NCBI GenBank assembly: GCA_016584305.1
Contig: JACEEZ010012862.1
Location: 15,001 to 79,000, forward strand
DNA length: 64,000 nucleotides
Reading direction: 5' to 3'
Source of the DNA: Chionoecetes opilio
Lineage: Eukaryota; Arthropoda; Malacostraca; Decapoda; Majidae
The first letter of the stretch is position 1. The number at the start of each line of letters is the position of its first letter. This document shows, piece after piece, positions 1-10,048 of this stretch. The translations under genes and the position numbers were made by a program. The notes beneath the pieces were generated by a model, which saw only the letters and a program-made list of their open reading frames with translations, searched no databases and was not told the origin of the DNA.

Positions 1-359
1 CCCATAAAACAAAAAATTTCATTATCTAAAAAAAAGAAAAATGATTGTGAGGGGAAGCCATAGAGAGAATTTTTCCCTAGAATCCAATAAGAAAAACAAA
101 AACCCACACCCCCAAAATTTTTGAAAGGCAATTTGGTTTCCTAGTTTAAAAAAAAATCCGGTCGTTCTTTTTTTCCCAAGGGGGTTCAGGGTTTGGGGAA
201 AGGGCGCCCGTAAAAAAAAAAGTCACATTTTTGGAAGGGGATATTTGGATGAGTAAAAGGGAATACCCTGGTGAATGGCGAGGCTGGTTGAGGGGGGTTT
301 GTGTTTGGCGGGGGGGGCAGGGTGTGTGTCCCAAGTGGGGGAAGGCAGCGCGGGGGCTC

Positions 360-790
360 TGTGCCCTGACTGTGCCCCCCTTTTTGCAGGGCTGGGGTTT
401 TTTTTTTTTTCCACGGGTTCCCAGCTGGCTCTCTGGGGCCCGGACTGTGACCACTTTTGGCGGGGTGGGAGGCCCCACAGTCCCAGGGGGGCCTTGTGGT
501 TGACTGTGCCCCCACGGTTGAGGTGGTGAGGTCACAGCCCCAGCTGGCTCTCTGTGTCCGCCCGGGTGCCCACGGGTTGCAGGTGGTGGGGTTTCACGGG
601 TCCCAGGGGGTCTCGGTGCCCAAAGGGGGACTGGGGCCCACTTTTGGGCGGGTTTGGGTGAGGTCACAGCCCCCAGTGGCTCTGTGCCGACTGTAAACCC
701 ACGGTTGCAGGGGGCTGAGGTCACAGTCCCAGCGGGTCTCTGTGTGGGGGCCCGGTAAACCCACTTTTGGGAGGTGGTGGGGGCCCCAAT
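360..790 (+). repeat. Degraded 58-bp minisatellite upstream of Z1
   Basis: About six distorted units contain the paired words GACTGTGACC and GGTCACAGTC. The clean versions lie just upstream of the other zinc-finger genes. Confidence 0.65.
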
Positions 791-874
791 TTCCCAAAGC
801 TGGGTGTTTGCTGCACACAAAAGGGCATCTCGCCCCGGCCCCCTTTTAAAGTTTCCTCCCAGGCCCCAACCCAC

Positions 875-1993
875 CTTTGTGTGCTGCCGGGGGAGTAAAA
901 AATTTTGCTGGGGCTTGGTGGGGCCGGGGGCAGCAGCACCCCCCAGGGGCCGGGAAAGAAAGCAGCAGAAGCGTCTGCACTGTGGGGAGGCACAGGAGGG
1001 ATGGAAAAGAATAAACCGGGAAAGGCAGGAAGCTCGGGCCAAGAAGGAAGAGGCAGTTTTTTTGCTCACAAGTAGTAAATCATTCGGGAGCAAGAGAAAA
1101 GTTTGAGGGGGACATTCGGGCCCACACAGTGGGTGTAAAGGGATTAGGGAATGGTAAAAGTGTGGGAAAAGTTTTAAATGATAATTTCCCCCCTCCCCCA
1201 AAAAACACACCCTGACCCCACAGGGGGCGTAAAGGGATCAGGAATGTCTGGAGTGTGGGAAAAGTTTTACTCAAAAAGGGTCTCCCCTCACCCAACAAAA
1301 CCCTGACACACAGTGGTGTTAAAAATAAAAAGGTCGGGGAGTGGGGGAAAAAAGATTTTACTAAAAAAGGTCCCCCCTTTCCCCCAACACCCCCGGGGAC
1401 ACCCAGTGGTGTTAAAAATCATAAAGGGGTCTGGGTTTTGGGCAAAGTTTTTACTCAAAAGTCTCCCCTCCCCCAAAAAACACTCCCTAAAACACAGTGG
1501 TGTTAAAAAAAATAAAAAATTTTCGGGGAGTGGGGGGCAAAGTTTTACTACCTATTCAAAACTCACCACACCACCCCCTTTGACCCCCAAAATTGATTTG
1601 AGGGGGTTAAAATTGATGTTGGGGCCCAAGTTTTTTAAAGACAAAGGGGGTTTTGCCACCCCACGTGAAGATTCCATGAAGCACTTTTTTAAACCCGAGT
1701 AAAAACAGTGGTGAAAAGAATCATGAATGTCGGGAAAGTTTTTAAAAAATATTTACAAAGGGAAGCCCTAAACCTCCCCCCAAACCACACCCGGGACACC
1801 CAATGGTTTTAAAAATCATGAATGTCTGGAGGGGGAAAATATTTACTCAAAAGGGTTTCCCCCAAACCCGCCCCCCCACCCGACACACACTGGCTTGAGG
1901 GATTTTAAAGTGTGATTTTTGGGGGAAAAAGTTTTTTAAAGGAAAAAAAGGGTTTTATTGAAAGGCCCCGTAAAGGGATCCCTTTTGGGAGGG
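875..1993 (+). pseudogene. C2H2 zinc-finger gene Z1, unreadable copy
   Basis: Fragments such as CTGACACACAGTGGTGTTAA, which joins one finger to the next in the intact copies, recur near 1305, and homopolymer-distorted versions recur through 1900. The Kozak ATG of the family is replaced by TTTG near 875, and the terminal finger block is recognisable near 1900-1990. The order of landmarks (CTACCTATTCAAAACTCACC before the invariant finger) matches Z4 and Z6. All frames are interrupted. Whether the underlying gene is intact cannot be told, because the damage looks like consensus error rather than mutation. Confidence 0.7.
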
Positions 1994-2469
1994 GGGTTTG
2001 GGGTGTGGAAAAAAGTGGGGGTTTTTTCCCCGTGGCGGGTGGGAGTATTTTTCCTTTTGGGGCAAGGGGGTGGTGGGGGGTGGTGGTGGCACCCGTGCCC
2101 TTGTTTTTCTTGGGGGGAGTAAGGGCCCCAGCAGTTTTTGGGTGGCCAGTGCAGGTGGGACTTCAAAAAAAAGGGTTTTTATTTGTATAAAAAACCTTGT
2201 TTGTGTAAAATCTTTTTTTGATCCAGGGTGGATTTTGTTTTTCTTTTAGGGAAGAGTGTGGGGGTGATGGGATGGTGATGGGGTGGGGTGGTGGGGGTTT
2301 AATGGTGAGGGTGGTGGGGGGTGGGTGGTGGTGGTAATGGTGGCGTTAATGGCAAAGTGGGGGGGTTTCCATTGAAAGAAAGGGGAACACCAATAAGAAA
2401 AGTGTAATGTTTCCTTTTGAAGAATAAAAACTCCTACCATAAAAGTAAGGGGAAAAAACCCTTACAGCC

Positions 2470-2742
2470 CTTTCCCCCCCCCCCCCGCTCTTTTCTCTCT
2501 ACCCCCCCCTTTTTTTATCTTTCTCCTCTCTCCTCTCCCCTCCCCTCCTTTTTCCCCTTCTCCTCTCTCCCTTCCTTCCCCCCCCCCCGTTTCTCTCTCC
2601 CCTCCTCTCTTTTCTCTCTCTCTTCTCCTCTCTTCTCTCTCTCTCTCTCTTCTCTCTCTTCCCCTCTCTCCTCTTTTCTCTCCCCTCTCTTTTCTTTTCT
2701 CTCCCCCCTCTCTCTCTCTCTCTCTCTCTTTTCTCTCCCCTC

Positions 2743-2773
<31 letters not shown>

Positions 2774-2858
2774 CTTCTCTTTTTCCTCTCTCTCTCTCTC
2801 CCCCTCTCTCTCTCCCCCGCTCTCTCCTCTCCCCTTCCCCCCCCCCCCCCCCCCCCAT
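2470..2858. repeat. CT/GA microsatellite with homopolymer distortions
   Basis: A CT tract broken into runs of C and T. It occupies the position of the clean CT tract at 36391-36565. Long Ser/Leu/Pro or Arg/Glu open frames here are artefacts of the repeat. Confidence 0.85.
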
Positions 2859-3080
2859 CTTTTTAAAATTTAGGCCTCAGAAAAAAAACTCTTCTCTCAT
2901 TTTGACATTTAAAAAATTTGGGACAATATTAAAAAATTTAAAAATTTAAATTATATTTATTTATGCCTTGTTAGAATTTTTGTCATTTATAATTTGTGAT
3001 TCTTAGTATGCCTAGAAACAGCCTAGTGTGTGTGTGTGTGTGTGTGTTACTAGGAATTATAAGCTATCATAGGAAACTCG

Positions 3081-3331
3081 TCGCCTCCGTGGTGTAGTGG
3101 TTAGCACGCCTACCTATGAATCCACGGGCCCTGGTTGGAATCCCGGCCATGGCAATCGGCGTGCAGCCCTCGCAACTGTTCATTCTTCCTTAATAAGTGG
3201 ATAAATGGGTACCTGGGGAAACCTGCGGAAGGTAACTGTGGTAACCCGGATGTCACACTAGCCCTGTGTCCCGGGGTACCATAGGCTCAAGGGTTAATGC
3301 CACGGAGATGAGCACCGAGGCCACGCGTATT
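3081..3331 (+). repeat. tRNA-derived SINE, type 1
   Basis: The head is tRNA-like. The internal A box TGGTGTAGTGG (3090-3100) fits the polymerase III consensus fully. The B box near 3133-3143 (GGTTGGAATCC) has one mismatch. A tRNA-unrelated body follows, with words such as AAATGGGTACCTGG. It lacks a foldable tRNA with a terminal acceptor stem, so it is a SINE rather than a functional tRNA gene. It is inserted just before the 3' flank of a zinc-finger module. Confidence 0.72.
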
Positions 3332-3570
3332 TATTTGTACAACTCTGTGTTTGTGTATATATATCTTTATGTTTGATCTCAGGGCAAGTTTATTTAGCAG
3401 TAAGAAGGGTTTGATGGTGATGGTGGTGGTGATGGCGAAGTTGTTGAAGGTTCATTGCAAGACATCAATGATAATATATGTGTATGTCTCTCTCTCTCTC
3501 TATATATATATATCTCTGTCGGTGTATGTCTGTCTGGTTTTTTTTTTCTGTCTTTCACTCATACTAGGTA
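3332..3570 (+). other. 3' flank of a zinc-finger module
   Basis: The sequence matches the region downstream of the AATAAA signals of Z3-Z5: TTTATTTGTACAACTCTG, a GTG/GAT tract, GCGAAGTTGTTGAAGGTTCA near 3437, a short CT/TA tract and TTTCACTCATACTAGGTAG. The gene that should precede it is absent, having been replaced by the SINE and the sequence before it. Confidence 0.7.
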
Positions 3571-4797
3571 GTAGTAGCAGTAGCATAATGGGTGTAGTTG
3601 TAGTAGTAGTATACTAGTAGGTGGAGGAGTAGTAGTGGTAGTAATATAACATGAATCAATCAAATAAATCATATAATGTGTGGTAATATTTGAGTATTTG
3701 ATATATTGAGGTAATTTAATGGAGTATCTGGCAACCTGCGCTGGTTTGTTGACATCGAGGCTTGGAAAACACGTGGTCCTCTCTCGCATCAGTTATCTTC
3801 AGTTTTAACCTCGAATGACTCACCCCGGCGACGTCCCAGGGTGAATAAAGGGTGAGTAAGGGTGTGTGTGTGGTTGTGGGGTGAATGAGAGGCTGGGAAC
3901 AGGTTAAAACAGGTCAAATGAAGGGTTTAAATTGGGTTATTAGTGGACGAGGAGGAAAAACAACTATGATTAGGCTGACGGAGTTTCGTACACAAGTTGT
4001 GGTGGAGGAGAGTTTCACGTTCGTTTTCAGAGACACCAACTACTTTTTCTTGGCCTACAATAGGTGCTTGTTCTAATGGTGCTAGTTTTATTTTGCGCAA
4101 ACCCCCCCCCAAAAAAAAATATATATATATTTTGTGGTTAAGGTTTTTGTGGTTTTGTGGTTAGGTTTAACCTAAAACCTGTTAGGTTAGGTTAGGTTTC
4201 ATTTTTTTTTTAGTTTTTTTTAGTTTTTTTTTTTTTGGTTTGCGCAAAATAAAACTAGCACCATTAGAACAAGCACCTATTGTAGGCCAAGAAAAAGTAG
4301 TTGGTGTCTCTAAAAACGAACGTGAAACTCTCCTCCATAATTACCCAAGTTGTTTCGTACCCAGGTTTTGTTAGTTGTTTCGTACACTGATTTTGAGTGT
4401 TTTCGTACATATCCGGTGTCGTTTCGTAACTAGTAGTCAAGTTCAACTCTGAGCTGAGTGTACGAAACGACTATGGTTTCATATAGACTACGTAACAACT
4501 TTTTGGTGTACGAAACAACTTGTGTACGAACTGACTGCAGCCCATGATTAGAACCCGTATTTATGTGTATCATTATTTAGTGTGTGTGTGTGTGCTTGTA
4601 TGACGCTAACTACCACGTGTACGCCTAACCACCCTATTAGAGCTGCCTGATCGTCTTATCACGCTATGAATCAGGCGCCGTATCTATAGCCAACAAGAAA
4701 TACGGCTAGTTGGCATTGCCGTATCTTTAGACGCAGACACCCTAGGAACACGCCTGCCGTATCTCTTGCCGCGGCGATCTAAGTAAATAAAGTATAG
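3571..4797 (+). repeat. Block A of module M2
   Basis: About 0.9 kb of noncoding sequence (excluding the insertion at 4001-4345) that is repeated near 19190-20634, 33456-34214 and 52696-53574, and partly at 38742-38897. It contains repeated TTTCGTAC words and the GGCGCCGTATC segment. No open frame is conserved between copies. It always lies upstream of a zinc-finger gene. Confidence 0.8.
4001..4345. mobile_element. Foldback element with 8-bp TSD CAAGTTGT
   Basis: The TSD is 3993-4000 and 4346-4353. Block A at 33731 is the empty site. The arms of about 100 bp carry the word GGAGGAGAGTTTCACG and its complement, and the ends begin GGT and finish ACC. The loop (4100-4240) holds A/T runs and several TTAGG units. 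No protein is encoded. The ends and TSD length would suit a non-autonomous hAT-type element, but the family is not recognised. Confidence 0.85.
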
Positions 4798-4808
4798 GGT
4801 ATTATTTT

Positions 4809-5195
4809 GGTCAATTTATAGTTTCACCCAACCAATGATTTTCTGATGCGCCTTATGTTTTTCTGGTGTGTTTTATGTGTTTTGAATGAATCTGCTAACC
4901 GTCGCTCGCAATTTTTTTTTTTTTTTTTTTTAATGCAAAAATGACAAAAAAAAATGTACCTAAACCTAACCTAACCTTTACCTATACCTAACCTAACCTA
5001 ACCTAACCTTTACGTAACTATAAAAAAACCTAACAAAAACCTAACCTTTATCTACCTACCTATAAAAAAAATAAAAAAAAATAAAAAAATTGCGACAGAA
5101 ACGGTTAGCAGATTCATTCAAAACACATAAAAACACACCAGAAAAACATAAGGCGCATCAGAAAATCGTTGGTTGGGTGAAACTATAAATTATCC
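4809..5195. mobile_element. F2 foldback element (copy 1), 387 bp
   Basis: Arms of about 110 bp are inverted: one starts GGTCAATTTATAGTTTC, the other ends with the complement of GGATAATTTATAGTTTC. The TSD is ATTATTTT on the left (4801-4808) and GTTATTTT on the right (5196-5203). The second copy at 38905-39294 keeps a perfect ATTATTTT pair. The loop (4912-5080) is T-rich and A-rich and carries many CCTAA units. No coding capacity. Confidence 0.88.
4970..5050. repeat. Interstitial CCTAA (telomere-type) repeats
   Basis: Multiple imperfect CCTAA units lie in the loop of F2. TTAGG/CCTAA is the telomere repeat of many arthropods. Confidence 0.75.
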
Positions 5196-5223
5196 GTTAT
5201 TTTACACTAGGACCGAAATTGCC

Positions 5224-5298
5224 GGATAATTTATAGTTTCAGCCAACCAACGATTTTCTGATGCGCCTTATGTTTTTCTGATGTGGTTTGGTAACCTA
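5224..5298. mobile_element. Partial F2 copy
   Basis: Only one F2 arm is present (GGATAATTTATAGTTTC onwards), ending in CCTAA units. The same fragment is found at 39323-39395, so it predates the M2/M5 duplication. Confidence 0.7.
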
Positions 5299-5299
5299 A

Positions 5300-5465
5300 C
5301 CTAACCATTACCGTCGGCGAGTTTTCCCGATTTGTGTAGGGACGAGAATTTCGGTTGACGAGAGTGCCAGGTACCATGAGGCAAGGATGGGTAATGTCAC
5401 CGTGGTTATGCAACTTGTTTATGGATGGAGTAATAAGATAAATCAACGCAAAGGTTGGTGATGAT
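5300..5465 (+). pseudogene. LINE reverse transcriptase fragment (left part)
   Basis: Translation around 5377-5445 gives MRQGWVMSPWLCNLFMDGVI, a typical non-LTR reverse-transcriptase motif block (RQG..MSP.L.NLF). The gene is interrupted by the F3 element and continues from 6527. The same arrangement is in M5 (39396-39563). Confidence 0.75.
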
Positions 5466-6526
5466 GGGTCGGACTACACAACGCAAACCACCAGCAAACC
5501 ACTGAAACTCCCTCACATTGCATGCAAATCAATAGCAAAACATTAATATCTTTCAGCAGACTAACCACAAACCTCCAAAACCTACTACAAACCTCCAAAA
5601 ACTACCACAAACCTCCAAAAACTACCAAAAACCGCCAAAAACTACCACAAACCTCCAAAAACTACCACAAACCTCCAAAAACTACCACAAACCACCAAAA
5701 ACTACCACAAACTTCCAAAAACTACCATAAACCACCAAAAACTACCACAAACCTCCAAAATTTACTACAAACCTCCACAAACTACCAAAAACTACCACAA
5801 ACCTCCAAAAACTACCACAAACCACCGAAAACTACTACAAACCTCAAAAAACTACTACAAACCTCCAAAAACTACCACAAACCTCCAAAAACTACTACAA
5901 ACCTCCAAAAACTACTATAAACCTCCAAAAACTACTACAAACCACCAAAAACTACTACAAACCTCCAAAAACTACTACAAACCTCCAAAAACTACCACAA
6001 ACCTCCAAAAACTACCACAAACCTCCAAAAAATACCACAAACCCCCAAAAACTGCTACAAACCTCCAAAAAATACCACAAACCACCAAAAACCTCCAAAA
6101 AATACCACAAACAACCAAAAAATACTACATACCTCCAAAAACTACTACAAACCACCAAAAAATACTACAAACCTCCAAAAAATACTACAAACCTCCAAAA
6201 AATACTACAAACCTCCAAAAACTACTACAAACCTCCAAAAAATACTACAAACCTCCAGAAACTACTACAAACCTCCATAAACTACCACAAACCTCCAAAA
6301 ACTACCACAAACTTCCAAAAACTACCACAAACCTCCAAAAACTACTACAAACCTAACCTAACCTTGTGGGTGGTTTGTGGTAGTTTTTGGTGATTTGTGA
6401 TAGTTTTTGGAGGTTTGTGGTAGTTTGCTGAAATTATTATGTTTTGCTATTGATTTGCATGCAATGTGAGGGAGTTTCAGTGGTTTGTTGGTGGTTTGCG
6501 GTAGTTTGCGGTGTTTAGTCCGACCG
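5466..6526. mobile_element. F3 foldback element with expanded minisatellite (copy 1)
   Basis: The terminal inverted repeats begin GGTCGGACTA and the right arm ends TAGTCCGACC. The flanks GGTGATGAT/GGTGATGAG form an 8-9 bp TSD. The element interrupts a LINE reverse transcriptase between its RQG and FADD motifs. Between the arms lies a ~785-bp minisatellite and a short CCTAA stretch. The paralogous insertion at 39564-39889 is only 326 bp, because the minisatellite is almost absent. Confidence 0.85.
5568..6352. repeat. 20-bp minisatellite (ACCTCCAAAAACTACCACAA)n
   Basis: About 39 slightly varied 20-bp units. They lie inside the F3 foldback. The Lys/Asn/Thr-rich open frame over it is a by-product of the repeat. 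Confidence 0.93.
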
Positions 6527-6858
6527 GGTGATGAGAATAGATAGGTAATACAAAGGGAAACTCAATATTATAGTGTTTGCAGATGACACTGTACTACTAA
6601 CAGAGAGTAAAAAAGATTTGCTGAAATTGATGTGAATTCAGTAGTGTTTGTGTGAGAAGGAAACTGAAGGTTCCTGTGGCCGAAAGGGAAGTGATGGTAT
6701 TTAAGAAATTAAGGAGTGAAGTTATTGAGTTTGAAGATAAAATTAGCATGACAATTACGACGAAGAAAAAATTTGTTGTTCTGGGCGAAATTGATATTCC
6801 AGGTGCTATATTTCCGTGCTCTCTTCTCGCTGACAACACTACAGAAGACCTGAGGTGA
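6527..6858 (+). pseudogene. LINE reverse transcriptase fragment (right part)
   Basis: Near 6560-6640 the translation contains IIVFADDTVLLTES, the catalytic FADD block. It then runs on as CVRRKLKVPVAEREVMVFKK with frame changes. It is the continuation of the fragment at 5300-5465 across the F3 insertion. Neither start nor full domain set is present; it is a relic. Confidence 0.8.
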
Positions 6859-7040
6859 TGGCTGATGTGCAGAGGCTTCTAAACCAAGAATACCGTCACA
6901 GCAGAGTCTCATTTAGAGGTAAGCAAGTACACTACCCTCCCGAGTTTCACGCTATGCGAGTTTCGCGATCCTCGAGTTTCGCGCCGAGTCCTAAATTCTT
7001 ACCATCCCGACTTTCGCGCATTATATCCCCGAGTTTCGCG

Positions 7041-7041
7041 T

Positions 7042-7097
<56 letters not shown>

Positions 7098-7501
7098 GTG
7101 TGCGTGTGCCTACAGCGCCGTTAGGCAGTGACCTCCAGGAGTGGGATGGTAGGCCCTGGAGGTTAACTTGAGGGCTGTGATGGTTGGCCCTTTTGGCGCT
7201 CGTGGTGGCGCAGACAGAATTTCTATAGTGACGCCTGTGATTAGAGACTCATGCCACCCCGTGTCCTCTGACGCACTCGCAATCGAAGGTAGAGTTAATG
7301 GGCAGCGTGTGGGTGTTCTTAGGCCACTCAACAGTGCAGAGAAAGATTTTTAGTGGATTTTACAGCCCTCATCAAGGATCGAACTCGGATCACCGAGAAC
7401 GCCACTCGGAGACTTCTTCTTCTTGTGACCCTTTCTGCTTAGTATCACTTTGTAGGTCGTCTATATATCTTGACGCTAACCACTCTGCTACCGCCTCCCA
7501 T
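7041..7501 (-). repeat. tRNA-derived SINE, type 2 (minus strand)
   Basis: Reading on the minus strand from 7501, the head GGGAGGCGGTAGCAGAGTGG contains an A box (TAGCAGAGTGG). A B box GTTCGATCC follows near 7375-7385. The body ends in a long poly(A) (poly-T at 7041-7095). A 61-bp insertion (7414-7474) splits the head. The cleaner copy is at 20768-21118. It is nested in the CACTA-ended element. Confidence 0.75.
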
Positions 7502-8110
7502 AAGAGACGTACGGGACACGTCTTCCTTCCTTCCTGCTTAGTATAGTATTATAATAGGCTTAGTATAGCTTGTAATTTTGCTTAGTTTTTTTCCATTTGT
7601 TTGTGTTTTTCTCTACAGGAGCAGCCGGTGTCACATAAGATAGGTAACACCTCGAAATAAGCAGCACCTTACCCAACACCCCCGCCGTTCCTTACTATTT
7701 ACCACAAAATACTCCTTTATAAGTGATTAACCATGACGTGTGTGGTACTGTGGTTTCTGGAGGTACTGGAGGAGACAGGAGAGAAGAGAGGAAGGCATTG
7801 TGACAGTGTTATTGCCGTATAACACTGTCACACAACCATCAGCTGACAAGATATGCGTCAGGCTCACTCACTCAGACCAAAACAGCATCCGCTGGGTGAC
7901 TCTCAACTCAAGCTCAACCTCAAGCTCCTCTCCTCCCTCCTCTTCTCTACGTAGCGTTGGCCGAAGCCACCACCCCGGGAGGCGGGTCACAAACCCTAGG
8001 CTAACAACCAGTACCCATTCACTGCTGGGTGGACAGGGCCTTGGGGCATTTTCAGGATATTTTTTGGGGGAAAAATTGAGTCTTATAAACTGTAAAATAC
8101 GGTAGGTGCA
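7502..8110. other. Interior of the CACTA-ended element, no gene seen
   Basis: Short open frames on both strands have no recognisable domain, and no transposase motif is visible. Confidence 0.6.
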
Positions 8111-8111
8111 C

Positions 8112-8178
8112 AGCACTCAAGTTAACCTCCAGGGCCTACCATCCCACCCCTGGAGGTCACTGCCTAACGGCGCTGTAG

Positions 8179-8245
<67 letters not shown>

Positions 8246-8262
8246 AAAAAAAAAAACCCGGA
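8112..8262 (+). repeat. SINE type 2 tail fragment and (CA)n
   Basis: The 3' 70 bp of the type 2 SINE on the plus strand (AACCTCCAGGGCCTACCATC onward) ends in a (CA) tract at 8178-8242 and poly(A). It is inverted relative to the copy at 7041-7501. Confidence 0.75.
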
Positions 8263-8574
8263 CTAAATAAGCATTTTTATAGTGTTTTTAATACCCGAGT
8301 TTCGCGATCCGCGAGTTTCGCGCTATGCCTCCGGAAGAAAGCAAGCGCGAAACTCGGGAGGGTAGTGTAGTAGGGGCACAATACGTACTGCCTACCACTT
8401 GCTCTCTCTTCCGTCTTACCTCTTGACGAAGCTCTGTTATGACTGTTTTCCTAGTTTAGAAGCCTCTGCACATCAGCCATTACCTCAGGTCTTCTCTATG
8501 TGTTGTCAGCGAGAACAGAACACAGTAATATAGCACTTGGAATATCAATATCACGCAAAATAACTCTAGGACTC

Positions 8575-8745
8575 TCTGTGTCCTGACTGTCACCACTGTT
8601 GCAGGTGCTGAGGTCACAGTCCCAGCTTGTTCTCTGTATTCTGACTGTGACCACTGTTGCAGGTGGTGAGGTCACAGTCCCAGCTGGCTCTCTGTATTCT
8701 GACTGTGACCACTGTTGCAGGTGGTGAGGTCACAGTCCCAGCTGG
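8575..8745 (+). repeat. 58-bp minisatellite upstream of Z2 (3 units)
   Basis: Three units carry GACTGTGACC and GGTCACAGTC, a 10-bp inverted repeat with a 17-nt loop, plus CACTGTTGCAG/GT, which resembles a 3' splice site. It lies directly before the zinc-finger coding region, where a promoter, 5' UTR or intron end is expected. Confidence 0.85.
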
Positions 8746-8811
8746 GTGTTCTGCTGCACACTAAGGCATCTCACGCCGGCATCCCTAAAGCTTCCTGCAG
8801 GACCAGCCACC

Positions 8812-9932
8812 ATGTGTGCTGCCGCGAGTATTGCTGCGCTGGAGGCTATGGCAGGAGGCAGCAGCACCATCAGTGGCCGGGAGCAGCAGCAGCAGTCTGC
8901 CTCAGCTGTGGGGAGGCACAGGAGGGATGGCAAGATTCACCTGGAGGCAGGCAGCTCAGGCCAAGAAGGAGAGAGGCAGTTTTGTTGCTCACAATGTAGT
9001 AAATCATTCAGATGCAAGAGTGCGCTTAAGAGACATTCCCTGACACACAGTGGCGTCAAGGATTATGAATGTGTAGAGTGTGGGAAAAGATTTAGTGATA
9101 AGTCTCACCTCACCAAACACACCCTGACACACAGTGGTGTTAAAAATCATGAATGTCTGGAGTGTGTGAAAAAATTTACTCTAAAGTCTTACCTCACCCA
9201 ACACACCCTGACACACAGTGGTGCTAGAAAAAATTATGAATGTCTAGAGTGTGGGAAAAGATTGACTAGTAAGCTTGGCCATACCAGACACACCCAGATA
9301 CACAGTGGTGTTAAAAATCATGAATGTTTGGAGTGTGGAAAAAGATTTACTCACAAGTTTCACCTCACCGAACACTCCCTGACACACAACACACAGTGGT
9401 GTTAAAAATCATGAATGTCTGGAGTGTGGGAAAAGATTTACTAAGAAGTCTAGCCTCACCACACACAGCCTGACACACAGTGGTGTTAAGAAATATCAAT
9501 GTCTGGAGTGTGGGAAAAAATTTACTAGAAATTCAAAACTCACCACACACACCTTGAGACACACTGGCTTGAGGGAGTTCAAATGTGATGTTTGTGGCAA
9601 GTGTTTCAAGACAAAGAAGGATATTGCCAGGCACGTGAAGATTCACATGAAGCACTTGTTCAACCTGAGTACACAGTGGTGACAAGAATCATGAATGTCT
9701 AGAGTGTGGGAAAAGATTTACTATGAAGTCTAGCCTCACCCAACATACCCTGACACACAGTGGTGTTAAAAATCATGAATGTCTGGAGTGTGGGAAAAGA
9801 TTTACTCAGAAGTCTCACCTCACCAAACACACCCTGACACACACTGGCTTGAGGGAGTTCAAGTGTGATGTTTGTGGCAAGTGTTTCAAGACAAAGAGTG
9901 ATATTGCCAGGCACGTGAAGATCCACTTTTGA
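8812..9932 (+). pseudogene. C2H2 zinc-finger gene Z2, two frameshifts
   Basis: The chosen start is the Kozak ATG (GCCACCATG) at 8812; an in-frame ATG at 8746 is possible but has weak context. Eleven C-x2-C-x12-H-x3-H fingers can be traced, in the same order as Z5: a first finger beginning FCCSQCSKSF, repeated HECLECGKRF fingers, then FKCDVCGKCFKTK fingers. A 7-nt insertion near 9388 ends the first frame at 9405. The second frame resumes fingers 6-8 and ends at 9682 through loss of two bases in an AC run. The third frame carries fingers 9-11 to 9932. The predicted role, DNA binding in the nucleus, applies to the family; this copy is probably non-functional unless the indels are sequence errors. 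Confidence 0.88.
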
Positions 9933-10048
9933 GGTGGTGTGTTCTGTGGACAAGTGTGGTTGTACCCGTGGCTGTGGCAGTGTGTCCTGTGTGGCAGTGG
10001 CTGTGGTAGGTGGTGGCAGCCGTGCCCTTATGTTCTGTGAGGGAGTAA

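Larger units (their letters stand above)
1..2960 (+). other. Base-degraded copy of a zinc-finger module (M1)
   Basis: This stretch follows, in order and orientation, the same landmarks as 34570-36560: right arm of the F1 foldback (1-140), 58-bp minisatellite (about 360-790), zinc-finger coding region (about 875-1993), 3' UTR with a spoiled AATAAA region (about 2160-2210), GTG/GAT tract, the conserved 3' flank (about 2340-2465) and a CT tract (2470-2858). Nearly every difference replaces a base by its neighbour, giving runs of G, C, A or T. That pattern is not what ordinary mutation looks like and suggests an uncorrected contig end. No gene call inside should be trusted at base level. Confidence 0.8.
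4798..5223. mobile_element. Truncated F1 foldback in M2, host of an F2 element
   Basis: F1 begins at 4798 (GGTATTATTTTACAC) after its 8-bp TSD-like AAGTATAG. It is split by the F2 element at 4809-5195 and is cut off at about 5223, where a second partial F2 copy begins. The complete F1 is at 34215-34700. Confidence 0.7.
6930..8367. mobile_element. CACTA-ended element, 1438 bp, TA duplication
   Basis: The ends are CACTACCCTCCCGAGTTTC and its complement. GAGTTTCGCG words are repeated inside both ends. A TA dinucleotide flanks both ends (6928-6929, 8368-8369), and the paralogous site near 40285 is empty. There is no transposase. CACTA (EnSpm) elements usually make 2-3 bp duplications, so that superfamily is likely, but the TA target also permits a Tc1-like origin. 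Confidence 0.78.
6777..8565. repeat. Interrupted palindrome (arms 6777-6926 and 8378-8565)
   Basis: The two arms are inverted copies containing AGAAGACCTGAGGT and its complement. In M5 the same palindrome is uninterrupted (40135-40478). In M2 the centre is occupied by the CACTA-ended element. Confidence 0.8.

Noticed and set aside
2417..2866. Ser/Leu/Pro-rich frame and its Arg/Glu antisense
   Set aside because: It is a CT microsatellite.
1..2960. Ancient pseudogene or a mutational process such as repeat-induced mutation
   Set aside because: Changes are not transitions of one type but copies of the adjacent base in all sequence classes, which points to consensus error.
3081..3155. A genuine tRNA gene
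   Set aside because: A and B boxes are present, but the B box has a mismatch, no complete cloverleaf closes, and a SINE body follows.
5522..5920. 132-codon Lys/Asn/Thr-rich frame
   Set aside because: It is produced by the 20-bp minisatellite in F3.
5568..6352. Possible CRISPR-like array
   Set aside because: Units are contiguous 20-bp repeats with no unique spacers, in a eukaryotic transposon.
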